From: Citrobacter enshiensis
Lineage (GTDB): Bacteria; Pseudomonadota; Gammaproteobacteria; Enterobacterales; Enterobacteriaceae
DNA: 64,000 bases
Direction of reading: 5' to 3'
Assembly (NCBI RefSeq): GCF_029338175.1
Contig: NZ_CP119862.1
Span: 744,001-808,000 of the forward strand
Each line of letters opens with the position of its first letter. Within the stretch, counting starts at the first letter, position 1. Shown piece by piece: positions 62,207 through 64,000 of this stretch. The position numbers and the translations under genes were made by a program. Below the pieces are notes generated by a model, which was given only the letters and a program-made list of their open reading frames with translations, was not told the origin of the DNA and searched no databases.

Positions 62207-63187
62207 TTACTCTTCCAGCGAATATGGCAGCGGTTCAATGTGCAATGTGTTGGCATCGTCGCGGACGCGAAATACGCTGTCAGCTTCCATGTCGTTATTC
62301 ATCACGACTTGTACCCGCAACCGGCCATCGTCTAACTGTACCGCAGCGAGAACCGTACCGGTACGACGCCAGTTTTCACCCATCTGCAGTTCAAGATCTT
62401 CTCCCGCTTCCGGCACCCGACTGGCAATACCCACCAGAGACCACAGCGCGCGTTTGTTCGCGCCACGGAATTTCGCACGAGCAACCATCTCCTGACCGGT
62501 ATAGCAGCCTTTCTTAAAGCTAATTCCCCCCAGCGCCTGAAGATTGGTTGCCTGTGGAATAAACTGTCCGCTATTTACCGTGTCAATGATCGGGATACCG
62601 GCTTCAATATCCAGAGCAAGCCACTGCTGGCTGTTGTTGAGTGCTGCTTCGCCACGTAACTTTTCGGTCAGCGTTTCTGCCGTGGCGACATCGGTCACCA
62701 GCAGGAAGCGCTCCGCCGGATGTTCAAACCACAGTAAAGTAGACGCATCTTTCGTCACCACCGGGTTTTCGGCATCCGGCAGTTCGCTAAAAAGAGGCGC
62801 CAGCGCTGCGCGTGCCTGAAACCCCGCAACGCCAAGCAGAACGCGTTCATCATCAGGCGCAATGACGACTTTAGAGAACACGGCGTACTTTTTCAGTTCA
62901 GTCAGTTGGGCATCGCGCAGACTGCGGCGCTCAATCCAGGCAAATCCTTCGCCATCACGGAACAAACGAAGATTGCTCCACATCTTTCCTTTGGCATCGC
63001 AATGAGCGGCCAGGATATGGTGATGCTCTGTCAGTTGACTTACGTCGGCAGTGACCTGCCCCTGGATATATTTTTCGCAGTCTGCGCCGGTAATGGTGGC
63101 CAGCGCCCAGTCATCTAATGTGATCAACGTCAGAGGCAAACGCGCCGACGTTGAAGGCTGACGAGGAGGAAAAGGTGTAAACGCCAT
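62207..63187 (-). CDS. ygfZ: YgfZ, tetrahydrofolate-dependent iron-sulfur cluster protein
   Basis: 326-aa protein with the GcvT-like folate-binding fold, needed for activity of certain iron-sulfur enzymes such as MiaB. The family signature KGCYTGQE (about 226-233) with its essential Cys is intact. It is related in fold to GcvT but lacks the methyltransferase Asp motif. Divergent from sdhE. Confidence 0.96.
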   Translation of the reverse strand: MAFTPFPPRQPSTSARLPLTLITLDDWALATITGADCEKYIQGQVTADVSQLTEHHHILAAHCDAKGKMWSNLRLFRDGEGFAWIERRSLRDAQLTELKKYAVFSKVVIAPDDERVLLGVAGFQARAALAPLFSELPDAENPVVTKDASTLLWFEHPAERFLLVTDVATAETLTEKLRGEAALNNSQQWLALDIEAGIPIIDTVNSGQFIPQATNLQALGGISFKKGCYTGQEMVARAKFRGANKRALWSLVGIASRVPEAGEDLELQMGENWRRTGTVLAAVQLDDGRLRVQVVMNNDMEADSVFRVRDDANTLHIEPLPYSLEE

Positions 63188-63407
63188 AATAATGTCCTGA
63201 TTTGCTTAACGCCGTAATAATGACTAATGGTAAAAGAGCTATTGCCCATTGCAAGCGCTTTAGACATTCCATTTGTGCCCTTTCGTCTGCTTTGCGAAGC
63301 GCCATGCAAAATGGATGAAGCATTTGACTCAATGTCTTTATATTTAGCGATCGTGCTTCCGATGATGGAGATTCCCGCAAAATAACATGAAAAACACGTT
63401 ACAATAG

Positions 63408-64000
<593 letters not shown>

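Overview
This window is core chromosome of an enterobacterium of the family Enterobacteriaceae. Nearly every gene matches an Escherichia coli K-12 gene in length, order and recognisable motifs, running from the nupG/speC end to the sdhE-cptA end. Two blocks differ from K-12: an ECF-type transporter operon headed by a PPC/DUF296 gene between tktA and epd, where K-12 has yggC/D/F/P and cmtAB, and an RpiR-family regulator beside bglA. The sleeping-beauty mutase operon scpA-argK-scpB-scpC is intact. I infer a Citrobacter-like organism, with modest confidence. No phage, IS element, CRISPR array, tRNA or rRNA gene was seen.

Layout. 1-8.4 kb: the end of a probable speC, nupG, mutY-yggX-mltC (DNA repair, iron protection, murein), trmB-yggL, yggN, ansB and yggM. 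8.4-17 kb: the yggS-yggT-yggU-rdgB-hemW operon, divergent yggR (PilT-like ATPase), then endA, rsmE, gshB, yqgE, ruvX and sprT. 17-25 kb: galP with two GalR-type operators and a CRP site, metK with met boxes, a long speA leader holding yqgB and a second small ORF, then speA-speB (putrescine synthesis) and loiP. 25-34 kb: tktA, the ECF/PPC operon, and epd-pgk-fbaA with Cra and CRP sites. 34-37 kb: mscS, argO, yggE.

36.8-43.2 kb: LysR gene ygfI convergent with the methylmalonyl-CoA mutase operon, which turns succinyl-CoA into propionyl-CoA. 43.3-48.9 kb: argP, rpiA, serA, an Ibs/Sib type I toxin-antitoxin locus, fau, 6S RNA (ssrS), zapA and ygfB. 49-52.8 kb: pepP-ubiH-ubiI (ubiquinone hydroxylation). 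53-58 kb: gcvT-gcvH-gcvP (glycine cleavage) with a PurR box upstream and an ERIC element inserted exactly at the gcvH stop codon. 58-64 kb: ygfF, bglA with its neighbouring RpiR gene, yqfB, trhA, ygfZ, sdhE and the start of cptA.

Metabolic themes. Glycolysis and the pentose phosphate pathway (tktA, epd, pgk, fbaA, rpiA) sit close to serine/glycine/one-carbon metabolism (serA, gcvTHP, fau, metK, ygfZ) and polyamine/arginine metabolism (speA, speB, argO, argP). The best candidates for new biology are the ECF/PPC operon, whose two ATPases carry complementary motif losses, and three short leader ORFs with good ribosome binding sites upstream of speA, tktA and the Ibs toxin.
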